DNA from: Chlamydomonas sphaeroides
Lineage: Eukaryota > Chlorophyta > Chlorophyceae > Chlamydomonadales > Chlamydomonadaceae
Reading direction: 5' to 3'
NCBI GenBank assembly: GCA_001662425.1
Contig: BDDC01002145.1
Coordinates: forward strand, 1-15,691
DNA length: 15,691 nt
Shown here: one piece after another, positions 1 through 9,800 of the stretch
Position numbering within the stretch: the first letter of the stretch is position 1
Layout of the letters: every line of letters starts with the position of its first letter
The notes under the pieces: generated by a model
Database searches by the model: none
What the model saw: the letters and a program-made list of their open reading frames with translations, nothing else
Told to the model about the DNA's origin: nothing
Translations under genes and position numbers: made by a program

Positions 1-581
1 TAGGCGGGCCCACCCTGCTGGAGCCCGTCGAGTGCTTGGGTTCTGAGTCGCGCAGTGTGCGCCACCTCAGAGCGCTTCCGCTGAGCTGATGTATGCGCAG
101 AGGCTGTTGCTGGCAAGAGGTACCGAGTGTAACCACGTAGCTTGGAGGAGCGTCACGCCGAAGGCTTCCGGGTGGCAAGGCCCCAGCACCCTACTCGGGC
201 AGACTGCGCCAGCAGCAGCGGCGGCGTGCTCACGGCAGCTGGAGTGAGCGCGACAGTGGTCACATGCGCATCTCTGAGGCAGGTCAGGTGGATCAGCGGT
301 GTGCCGGATCGGATGGGGGCTGGCCCTTACCTTCCTTCGTTTGCCCTGAGGTGCGCCACCGGCGCAGGGGACACGCCCCACAGGGCGTGGTCTGGGGAGG
401 GGTTGCAAGAGCGGGCAAGACGAGCGCAGAGGCTGTATTCTGGGCGGAGGTACGATGGCCGGCGGAGAGGCCACGCCGGGCGACCCATGAGATCTCTGCC
501 CGAGCTCGGGGCGTGAGGGCCGGCGAGCGGGAGTTTTGGGAGACAAGGGTGATGGCGGGCCGTGCGAGGACACGGCGACAC

Positions 582-619
582 AAGGGGATACTACCGGTAC
601 AAGGGGATACTACCGGTAC
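582..619. repeat. Two tandem copies of a 19-bp unit
   Basis: The 19-base unit AAGGGGATACTACCGGTAC occurs at 582-600 and again, identical, at 601-619. It lies just upstream of the larger minisatellite. No function is apparent. Confidence 0.95.
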
Positions 620-696
620 GTGAATCCAAAGGGGGCGAGACCGCCGCTGCTGCCTTGTGTGGCTTATCTGATTGCACCCCTTGGCGGCTGCGTGCC

Positions 697-934
697 CGGC
701 CTGCCGTATTGCTACAGACCCTATTGGGCACGGCCTGCCGTATTGCTACAGATCCTAATGGGCACGGCCTGACGTATTGCTACAGACCCTCATGGGCCCG
801 ACCTGCCGTATTGCTACAGACCCTATTGGCCCCGACCTGCCGTATTGCTACAGACCCTATTGGGCCCGGCCTGCCGCATTGCCACAGACCCTATTGGGCC
901 AGGCCTGCAGCATTGTTACAGATCCTATTGCGCC
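697..934. repeat. 34-bp minisatellite, seven copies
   Basis: Seven head-to-tail copies of a 34-base unit (core GCCTGCCGTATTGCTACAGA) begin at 697, 731, 765, 799, 833, 867 and 901. Copies differ by a few substitutions, most of them in the last two copies. The unit length is not a multiple of three, so a continuous frame reads the unit in all three phases in turn. All three phases happen to be open, which explains the long open frames over this block. I regard it as non-coding. Confidence 0.93.
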
Positions 935-1204
935 ACACTTCCGGCCTTGCAGTGCCTAAAGCGTCGCTTACCGCAGGGCCGGCGCTCTGCTCTGGCCTCC
1001 CGGCTCGCGTCGGGGGAGGGAGGGGTTCAGGAGCCGCCGCGCACCGCCGGTCGGTGCCGCGGCCACCCCTGGAACTGCCAGCTCTTCATGCGGCCGCGGA
1101 TGGGCGAGCCTCCTCTAAACGCAGCCCGTTGGGCCAGCTGGCACCGAAGGCGGCGGCAGCGTCGGCGGGGTCGGGGCCTGGAGCGCCGGAGCCAGGGCGA
1201 CAGG

Positions 1205-1250
1205 CATGGCTGGCGGAACGCGCGCGCCATGGCTGGCGGAACGCGCGCGC
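1205..1250. repeat. Exact 23-bp tandem duplication
   Basis: A 23-base unit beginning CATGGCTGGCGGAACG and ending in a GCGCGC run is present twice back to back, at 1205-1227 and 1228-1250, without mismatch. It looks like a recent slippage duplication. No coding role is seen. Confidence 0.93.
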
Positions 1251-1626
1251 CGCCATGTGAGTTGGTCGGCTGCCGCGTGCCGCTGCGTGGCTGTGCGCTA
1301 CCCTGCGTGCTTGTTTGCCTGCTTGGCCCCCCGTCGCAGCGGCTATGGGTGAATTGTCGTTTCCGCAGAATTGCAGGTCCAGGTTATAGGTTATTGACAT
1401 CGTTCTTCTGTTGAATGGCTCCTTGATAAGGTGGGGCAGGTGGAAGTAGACAAAGTGGACATGGTGCCGCCCGCACCCCCCCAGACCCAGCCCACGACAC
1501 CAACCCTACCCCAAACACCACCACTGGCACGGGCTGTGGCGAGTCCCAGGGCGCTGCGGCCAACACTCGCGCCGGTGATCACAAATGTTGGCGAGCGCGA
1601 ATGTTTGGGGCCACGCGCTCCCGGCA

Positions 1627-2010
1627 AGGTCGGAACGTCATCCGACTAAGCCGCTGCGGTGCCCGGTCGTCCTTCATGGCAGGCAGGAGGCAGCTTCTAC
1701 CCACCAGGCACCAACGTTGGCCGCCAGAGCTGCTGCAGTGCCCGGTCCTCTCCCTCGCAATGCGGCCCGCTCTTGCTTTGGGGCGTGCCCCCATAACCCA
1801 CCCACCTTATATGCCCCGTCCCGTGCATGCCGCTCATTCGATGCGGCACGCCTCACATATTAGCGGTTTTACGTGCTGGTCGTGACTTAAAATTGTGCAG
1901 AACCTCCGCACATGTCGGGGACCATTGGCCGAGCGAGCGAATACCCTGATCCCGTGCCAGGTCGGAACGTCACCCGGCGGAGCCGCTGCTGTGCCCGATC
2001 GTCGTTCATG
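1627..2010. repeat. Diverged 52-bp direct repeat pair
   Basis: Positions 1627-1678 and 1959-2010 (offset 332) match at about 45 of 52 bases, sharing AGGTCGGAACGTCA at the start and TTCATG at the end. Weaker similarity seems to extend on both sides, for example GTGCATGCCGC at about 1823 and 2057. This suggests an old segmental duplication or two fragments of a dispersed element. Its nature is unknown. Confidence 0.75.
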
Positions 2011-2370
2011 CTACTCGACCCGCACTTTCTCCTAAGTCGTGGCGCCCACCCCCTTTGTGCATGCCGCCCAGGGCAGCAACGCCTCGCAGGCCAGGAGGCC
2101 TCAGCTGTGCAGCCAGACGCCCAAATGGTTTCGGCCTGGTTCGTGGGGCGCAGGGTGAAGCAGCGCGAGAGCCAGATGCAGAAAGGCAGCGTATGCGGCT
2201 AAAGTTGCACATATGCTAGGGACACGGGATGGACCGCCAACGATGCTCGTGACCGACTGTACCGGCCTGCACTCGCGCGGTGGTGGACTGGAGCGACCGT
2301 GGGCGCTTGCGTGTGTGTTTCGCCGTGTCCAGCTGCCCTCACCTCCAACGCTGTCTCGCGCCACCGCCCG

Positions 2371-2386
2371 CATATATCATATTTTT
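2371..2386 (+). promoter_or_regulatory. TATA-like AT-rich site upstream of the large gene
   Basis: CATATATCATATTTTT is one of the few AT-rich stretches in the upstream region and lies about 185-200 bases before the first plausible ATG at 2571. It could be a core promoter element with a short 5' untranslated region following. This is inferred from position and composition only, and a similar TTATAT stands near 1807. Confidence 0.25.
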
Positions 2387-2481
2387 GCAGTTATTTGAGT
2401 TTGTTTGACGCGAAGTGCCTACGAGCTGTCCGAGCAAACCAACCGAGCACCGAAGCACTGTTCGCCGCGCAGCTACGCAAG

Positions 2482-2511
2482 ATGTTTTCGCTCTGCATTC
2501 CTGGTACATAG
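2482..2511 (+). other. Possible upstream ORF of nine codons
   Basis: ATG at 2482 opens a nine-codon frame (MFSLCIPGT) that stops with TAG at 2509-2511. It is out of frame with the main ATG at 2571 and ends 59 bases before it. If transcription starts near the TATA-like site, ribosomes would meet this ATG first. No in-frame ATG exists between 2415 and 2571 for the main protein. Confidence 0.35.
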
Positions 2512-2570
2512 CCATTTCACGGCCAAAAAGCTTTTGGCTACAGCTGCTTTCGCAGCTCCCGACGAGCGAG

Positions 2571-2650
2571 ATGGCGCTCGCGGGGCTGGCTGCGGGCGTT
2601 GCGCTCGCCCTTCTGCTTGTGGTGTCAGTGCTTTTCTTGCTACGAGACAG
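2571..2650 (+). other. Exon 1: start codon and N-terminal membrane anchor
   Basis: The frame opens MALAGLAAGVALALLLVVSV and continues LFLLRDR. It is one uninterrupted hydrophobic segment of about 24 residues followed by charged residues, fitting the single N-terminal helix that holds this family in the endoplasmic reticulum membrane. The ATG context GCGAGATGG is reasonable, and it is the first in-frame ATG. The exon ends in AG with two bases of an Arg codon left over (phase 2), completed by the first base of exon 2. Confidence 0.78.
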
Positions 2651-3826
2651 GCAAGTGTGATGGATCATAACGACTGGGCGTCGCAGGCGGACCATGTTGC
2701 CAGGACCAGCGCCGGGCGCTCACGGCAACCGGCCTAGCGAGCAGCTATGCTACAATGCTGCCAGACGCCTGCTGCATCTCTGCTACCCGCCTCCAGGGCT
2801 CCGACTCCCACACACGTCCTCAACCCCGCCCTTCACCTCTCCTCACTTGCCCGCCTCGCTGCCCAGGGTCGTCGCGTTCCTGGCGAAGCGCGCCGGCGTG
2901 CAGTATTACCGCGCTGAGCAGCTAGGATGGACGGGCTGCCGGCAGCTGACGCTGGTCATGAGCAAGGTGCGGCTTGCAATTTTTTTCGTTGCCCTGCGGT
3001 CGAACTTGGCAGCCTGAGCGTCCCCACCATGCTCGCGCTGCACCCACAGGGACCCGTGCAAACAGTGGCAGTGGAGGCTATGGAGCTGCGCCTCGATGGC
3101 GCTGGCAGGGGCCTGCTCGCGCTGCTGGCCGCGGCCTGGCGCCTGTCGTGGGTCGCCATGGGCGCCGGCCGCCCTGCCTGGACGGCCCGTGGGTCGCCAC
3201 TGGCAACGCTCACGCTGCAGGTGCGCTGTTTGCGAGCCGTGGGCAGTGGGCGCATGCTGACACCCCGCCCGCCTGCGTGTCGCTGCGGCCGCCTCCGCCC
3301 GCCAGGGCGTCGAGGTCCGGCTGCGCCCGTCAGCCCCGCCAGCCAGCGGCGGCAAGAGCACGCGCCGCCGCCGCCGTCGCAGAAGCGGCTCAAAGCCGCC
3401 AGCGCTTCCGCTCCCGCTGCTGCGGGCGCTCCCACTGATACGGCTGGAGGTCTCGGGCCTGACCGTACTCCGGCAGCAGGCAGCGCCAGCGCCAGCGCCA
3501 GCGCCCCGTGCCGGCGAGCCCCCAGCCCAGGCCCCAACTGACGCCAGCGCCAGCACCTTGGCCGTCCGGTTGTCGTCCCTGGCTCTGTGGGGGGCTGCAC
3601 GCCTGGACTCGGCGGCCTCGCTCAGCCGCAACGTGTCATCGATGCCGGACTGGGAGCCGCCCACGCCCAAGGGGGCCCGCCAGTCGGGTGCCGGCAGCGC
3701 AGGGCGGCCGAGCGACGGCGGCGGCAGCGGCGCAGGGGCCGGGGCTGTCCCGGCTGATGCAGGACCCGTGGGACTGCACCTCGAGCTGTCGGGCCTCAGC
3801 CTGGCCCTGGAGCACGGCCCCGACAG

Positions 3827-3876
<50 letters not shown>

Positions 3877-6800
3877 GGACGCGGCAGCAGGCGCCGCCGC
3901 TGGCGGTGCGCTGCGATGGGCTGGCGCTGTACTGCGGCTTTGCTGGCTCCAGGAGCAGCAGGTGGGGACCGCGCGGGGAAGGCGGGCGGGCGAGGGGCCG
4001 TGCCTGCAGAGAGGGGCCGGCGAGGGGCCGTGCGTAGTCTGGCGCCGTCGCGGACGCCTGGTGTGCCCCTTGGCGGCCCAACGCAGGTCGAGCGGGGGCT
4101 GCGCGCCCGGCCGCCTGCAGTCCGTCGCTTGCGACGTCAGGGAGGTGGCCCTGGACGCCACCGCGCTCGTGGCCGCCCCGGCAGCCGAGGGCCCCAGCAG
4201 CGACGGCCCCAGCCCGCTGGCCGCCGCGCTGGAGGCCCTGGCGCTGACCACCGCGTCGCACAAGCTCGCCAAAGCGCGCCACGCCGCCGAGCGCGCCGCG
4301 GCCGCGGGCTCGGGGCCTCGACAGCAGCCGCAGCAACTGTCGCAGCCAGGGCAGGGGCACGGGCTGCCGCCGCCCTCGTGGCCGCACGCGCCGCATGCGG
4401 GGTCGTCCCCCGGGGCCGGGGGCCGCGGCGCAGAGGCGGCGCGTGGCGCTGGGACCAACCTGCCGGAGGCCGCGCTGGCGGAGGGGCTCGCGGGGCTGCT
4501 GCGCCGCCTGCAGGCTGTTCTTCCCGAGCAGGTGTGTGTGTGTGTATGTTCGTAATTATGAACATATCCCCGACACACGACGCCCTGTGTGTTCCAGTGT
4601 TAGGTAGAACAGAACTGTGTGTGTGTGTGTGTGCTTGGGGTGCGGCGGTGGGTGGCCTGCATGTGTGCATGGCCCTAGTGCAAAGCACGTTGCGCCCCTG
4701 ATCCGATCACGTGATGCGGGGCGCTGGGGTGCTGCGGTAGCTGGGCCGCATGTGCGCATGGCCGCAGCTCGTAGCACGTTGGGTCCCTGAGTGGCCCCTT
4801 GGTGTGGGCCAGCGTCACGGCGGCCGCGTAGCGAGCCGGCGGCCGCCCCGCCGCCAGGCGCTGCGCCGTCCGCAGCGACCGTGGCTCCCGCTCGGCTCCA
4901 GGTTGACTCCCGCTCGACGCTGCTCGCAATGCCCGCAGGCGGCCTTCTCGCTGGCGGGCCTCCGCGCCACCGCCGGCGTCGCGGCCGCCGCCGCCGCCGC
5001 CGCCGCCGCGCCCGCCACGGCCGCCTGCGCGCAGCTCGTGGTGGGCCGCTGCGACCTGCGCCTGACGCCCTGCGCCGGCGGCCCGGCCACTGGCGGCCTC
5101 GAGCTGCTGCTCAAGCTGGAGCCGCTGGCGCTGCTGGCGGCGGCTGGGCCCAGCGCCGCGTCGGACGTGCGCGACCCGGCCGCAGCGCCGCTGCATGCCG
5201 GGCTGCGCGGCCTCAGCCTCTGCCTGGGCCTGGGCGCGGACGCGGGGCAGGGCGTGGGACCAGGCTCGGTGGGGGGCGGGGGAGGACCGCAGCGGATGGG
5301 TGCCTGGTCCCGGCACCTGCTCACGGGCTCGTTGGCGGTGCCGGGCGCGATGCTGCGCGTGCGGCCTCGCGCGCTGCTGCCGCCGGGCGCGCTGCCGCCG
5401 GCCGCCGGCGCGGTCGGCGGCGGGGTCGTGAGCGCGGCCGGCGAGGCCGCGCCGCCGGGCTGCTACACGCTGGACCTGGCGGAGGCCAGCGTGAGCGCGA
5501 GCTTCTGCTTTTCAGCCAGGCGGGCGGCGGCGGCGGCGGCGGCGCCCGCGGCGCCCGCGGCCCCGCCTGAGGCCGTGCCTGCGTCGCAGCCCGCGCCTGC
5601 GGACGGGAGCCCGGGGTCCGCACGCGCGGCGGAGCTCACAGCTGGCGACGCGCCGGGCGAGAGCAGGAATGGGCGGCCGCCGCCAGCCGTGGTTGACGCA
5701 GGCGGGGCGCAGGCGGGGGCGCAGGCGGGGGCTCGTGCGTCAGAGTCCGGCCAAGCGGCCGCCGGCGAGGGAGCTATCAACGCGGCAGCCGATGCCGGCA
5801 GCGCGGCGACGGCAGAGGCGCTTGCGGGGATGCCGAGTGCGGCCTCCCCCGGCGCAGCGCCCTCCTCGCGCGCGGCGTCGCCGCTGCCGGCGGCTGAAGC
5901 GTCGCTGCCACGCGCCGAGGGGCCGCCCGCGCTGGGCCTGGCGTCGGACCAGTCGCTGGCCCTCAGCTCCGCTCCCTCGGGCCCCCAGTCCGCAGCCCAC
6001 TCGCGCAGCGTGGGCGCCGGCGCGGCCGCGACGGCCTCAACCGCCGGGGTGGAGCCCGAGGCGGCACCGCTCAGGCCGGCCTCGCAGCCCTCCCTGCAGC
6101 AGCACCCCAGCGGCGCCAACGCCGCCGCCGCGCCGCTGGCCGAAGTGCCGTCGGCGCAGCCCCGGGCCGTGTCGCCGGATTCAATGTCGGCGCCGCCGGC
6201 CGAGGCCGCGGAGGCCGCGGCTGGGGGCGAGGAGGCGCCGGAGCCGTCGGTGGGGAGCTTCGTGTTGGTGCTGCAGGGGCTGAGCCTTACGGCCACCGCC
6301 GACGGCGCCAGCTCGCGAAGTGGCAGCGCCGGCTCGGCGGCGGCGGCGTCATCCTCGCAGCCCCATCGGGCGCCGCTGCTGCAGCTGCAGCGGACCACGA
6401 TGCGCTCGGCCCTGCGCTGGCAGGAGGCCGCGTCGCAGCCACCCGAGCCCAGCGCTATCGCCGCCGGCACCGCATCGCCGTCGCCAGCGCGGCCCGGCCC
6501 CGCCAGCGCGCCGCAGGCGGCGCCCGCCCTTCCGACGCTGAGTGCGGACGTGGCGCTGGCGCTGGGCCGCATCGAGGCGGCGCTGCCCTCGCCGCAGCTG
6601 CTGCCGCTGCTGGCCCTGACCGGGCACACAGCGGGCGCTGCCAAAGCAGCCAAGGCTGTCGGCAAGGCGGCGCTGGCAGCGGCGCCCGCCCCCGATGTGT
6701 CCGCCTCGGCCGCGAGCACCGATGGCAGCTCCGCTGCAATGGACGCCGCTCGCCTCGCCGGCTTCAGCAGTGTGGACGACGACCCTCCGTCCGCTGCCAC

Positions 6801-9800
6801 CGCTGCCTCCGGCGGCCGCGGCGCTGCCGGCGCAGCGAGCGCGACGGCCCCCGGCGGCCGCTCGCGGCGCGCGGCTCGCGTGACGCTGCGCAGCTTGTCC
6901 GTGGAGTGCCCGGAGGGGCTGTGCGTGCGGCTGCCGGCGGCCGTGCCCGTGGACCCCACCCTCAGCGCCGCCGCGGGCAGCCCGGCGGCAGTGGGCTGCG
7001 AATTCGAGCTGTCCGCGTCGTCGCTCAAGGCGTCGGTGTGGCCTGGGCGGCCGTCGGTTGCCAAGGCCTCGGCCCGCGGCCTGGTCCTGGCGCTGCTGCG
7101 CGCGCCCCTCCATCCGGCAGCAGCAGCCGCTGCCCCTGCCGCAGCCGCCGCCGCCCCTGCTGCGGCCGCCGCCGCCGCCCCTGCTGCGGCCGCCGCCGCC
7201 GCCCCTGCTGCGGCCGCGGCTCGGGCAGGCGGTGCCAGCGGCCCGGCGGGGGCCGCATGGGCCGAGCGGCAGGAGGTGCTGCGGCTGCCCAAGCTCAAGC
7301 TGCTGTCGGCGGCGCCAGCGGCGCAGGCCGCTGAGGCACCCGCCGTAGCCGACGCCGCAGCGCCCTCGCGGGCAGCTCCCAACGCCGCGCCGCGCGCGCT
7401 GCAGCGACTGGAGCTGTCCGGGTACGTAGATTGGGTGCTGGGTGCCAGCTTGTGGCCGTGTGGGCGTGGCGGGAGCCTCGCTTCAACTGCCATGCTCCCA
7501 CAGCGCCGCGGCCGCACGCCACCGCCCCTGGTTTCGTTCCATGCACCCCACGCCATGCACCCCAAAGCACCCCAAAGCATTCCATGCGCCACCGCCCCTA
7601 CCTAAGCTGCATGCACTCCGCCCCTCCATCCCTCACCAGGGCGCGCCTGGAGCTGGACGTGGATGTGGCGCTGGTGGCTCTGGCCGCCGCCGAAGGCCTG
7701 GCGGGAGCTGCCGGGGCCGCGGCCTCGCTGCGCGCAGCGGCGGCCGCTCGTGCGCCGCCGCTGGCCGCTGATGCGGCGGCGGCCGGCGGCGAGGCCGCGG
7801 CGGCGCCGGCAGAAGCGGCTGCACCGGGCCGGACGCGGCGCCCTGCTCCGGTGCTGGAGCTGCGGGCGTCGGACTGGGAGCTGAGCGTGGGCATAGGTGC
7901 GGGGGCGGCGAGTGGGTCCAGGGAATGCATGGCAGCATCGAGGGCGCGTGTGCAGTGCCACACAGCCACTGCGGAGCGGCTGCGACTCGCTGTGGTGCTG
8001 CAGCGGCGCAACCGCGCGGTGTGCTCTCGGCCGCGTTGAGCTGCCGCGGGCGCTCGTGGCCGCATCATCCTGGCGCAGTGGCCTCCGGCAGTGGGCCACA
8101 AGGGCGTCGCGGCTGTGCCCCTTCCTGCCCCGCTGCACCACAGGCGCCGCCGAGCGGCTGACGGCGGCTGCGGCCGAGGTCCGCGCCAGCAGCGGCCTGC
8201 GCTCCGTGGCCGCCGAGGGGCTGGCGGTGCGGCTCAACGGCAGCAGGTTGGTGGTCGGCGTGGGGTCTCCCCTTGAACGCCTGCCCTCCTGAATGCAATG
8301 CCTTGTGTTTCACATGCGTCATAACCTGTTTCTGTGTCAACGGTTCAACGGCAGCTGGTGTGCTCCAGCTGGGCTCCCCTTGGTGCCGCCAGCAACACAC
8401 CCAGAGCCCCATGCTTGCGTGCCATGCTTGGACTCTCGTCAGCCGTGCCCTCGTGCGTTCTGCCACCCCGCTGCAGGCTGCTCGACGTCGAGTACGCGTC
8501 GGTGGGCTCACCCGCCGCCGACGGCCACACATCCGAAGGAGCGCCCGAGCGGCGGACGGCGGCCGGGCCGTCGGCCCAGGCCCCCCGCAGCGGCCACAGC
8601 CGCAGCAACACGCAGGGCTCCTGGGATGCACCGCCGTCCGCCTTCGACGCCCCCGCCGCTGCCGCAGCGGCGGCCGCCGCCGCCGCCGCCGCCACGGCGA
8701 CGGCCTCGGGCTCGCACGCATCCCGCCACCGCCGCACGCGCAGCGCCCACGCCGCCGCGACCCCCGCTGCCTCTGGCGACGCGGCGGCGCTGCTGGCTGG
8801 CGGTGGCGGCGCTGTGGAGCCGCGGTCGCGGCCTGCCGCCGCCAAGCTGCTGCCGTGGACGGCGCTTTGCCGCAAGCCAGCTTGGGCGACCGTGGGCGAG
8901 GCGGCGGGCGCAGCAGGGGTCAAGCGCCCCAGGGTGCGTCCTCCCCTCCCTAGCCACCGTATCGTGCGGACAACACAGGGCCCGCACGCCCCTACTTCGG
9001 CAATGATAGCGTGCCATTCTTGGCGTGCTGACCGCCCTGGACCCGACCCCGTCTTCCCGACCCTGCTCCGCTCCTGCTCCGCCCCGCCCTCCGCTGGGAG
9101 ATTTGCAACGAGTTCATTACTCCCATGGTACCCGCCCTCGGTCCCCGCCCGCAGCCCTCGGTCCTGCAAGCCAGCGCCGACGCGCGGCGGCGCGCGGGGC
9201 GCGAGCGCTTCGGGCTGCCGGCCGCGCAGGGCGCCGCGCCGCCGGGGCCTGGGCCGGGGCCTCCCCGGGTGACGTCGCTGGAGCTGGTGCTGCTCGGCGC
9301 CACGCTGCGGGTGCCGCACGATGAGTCCATCGGCCGCGTGTTCGCGCTGTCGCTGCTGTGGAGCCGCGCGGTCAAGCAGGTGTGGCGCCTGGCTGGGCCG
9401 GCGCCTGGCTGGGCCGGCGCCTGGCTGGGGGCCAGCGCTCGGCTGGGGCGATGGCATGGGGCCGTGCGCTTTCCCCACGGACGCGTCCTGTCCTGGCCTT
9501 GAGCCGCCTGCACTGGCCGGCCGAGGGCTGCTGTCTGGCGCCTGGCTGGGGAGTGGGGACGGTACTGGCAAGATGATTCGTAGCCGTGTGCATAGCCGAC
9601 CACAGGGCGCAATCGCAAGAACGCCGCCGAAGGCTGCCGACTCCCGCATCCTGGCTGGGGCCCGGCGCCTGGCTGGGGCGATGGCCTGGGGCCGTCCGCT
9701 ACCCCAAGGGACGCTGTCGTAGCCTTAAGCCGCCTGCACTGGCTGACTTGGGGTGCAGGGTCCCGTCCCTCCGCAATCAAGCAGCGGCCCCCTCACGTCC

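Larger units (their letters stand above)
1..2570. other. Upstream region without a supportable gene
   Basis: Open frames exist on both strands, but none shows a recognisable domain, and they overlap one another in the way stop-poor GC-rich DNA does. The region holds several short tandem repeats and a diverged repeat pair (listed separately). Base composition becomes slightly less GC-rich towards 2370-2570. It presumably contains the promoter and 5' untranslated region of the gene starting at 2571. No transcript boundary can be fixed from sequence alone. Confidence 0.55.

Noticed and set aside
128..132. TGTAA, the usual chlorophyte polyadenylation signal, possibly ending a gene to the left
   Set aside because: A five-base motif alone is expected by chance and no coding sequence leads into it.
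562..1260. A 232-codon + strand frame over the minisatellite
   Set aside because: It depends on the 34-bp repeat read in rotating phases and on Ala/Arg/Gly-rich sequence after it. No domain, no splice support and no sign of constraint.
5463..7592. A 709-codon open frame on the minus strand opposite exon 6, and a 496-codon one at 2906-4396
   Set aside because: Both are made of Ala, Arg, Gly, Pro and Ser runs, carry no family signature and mirror the coding strand. Strong GC codon bias on the + strand removes stop codons from the antisense frame.
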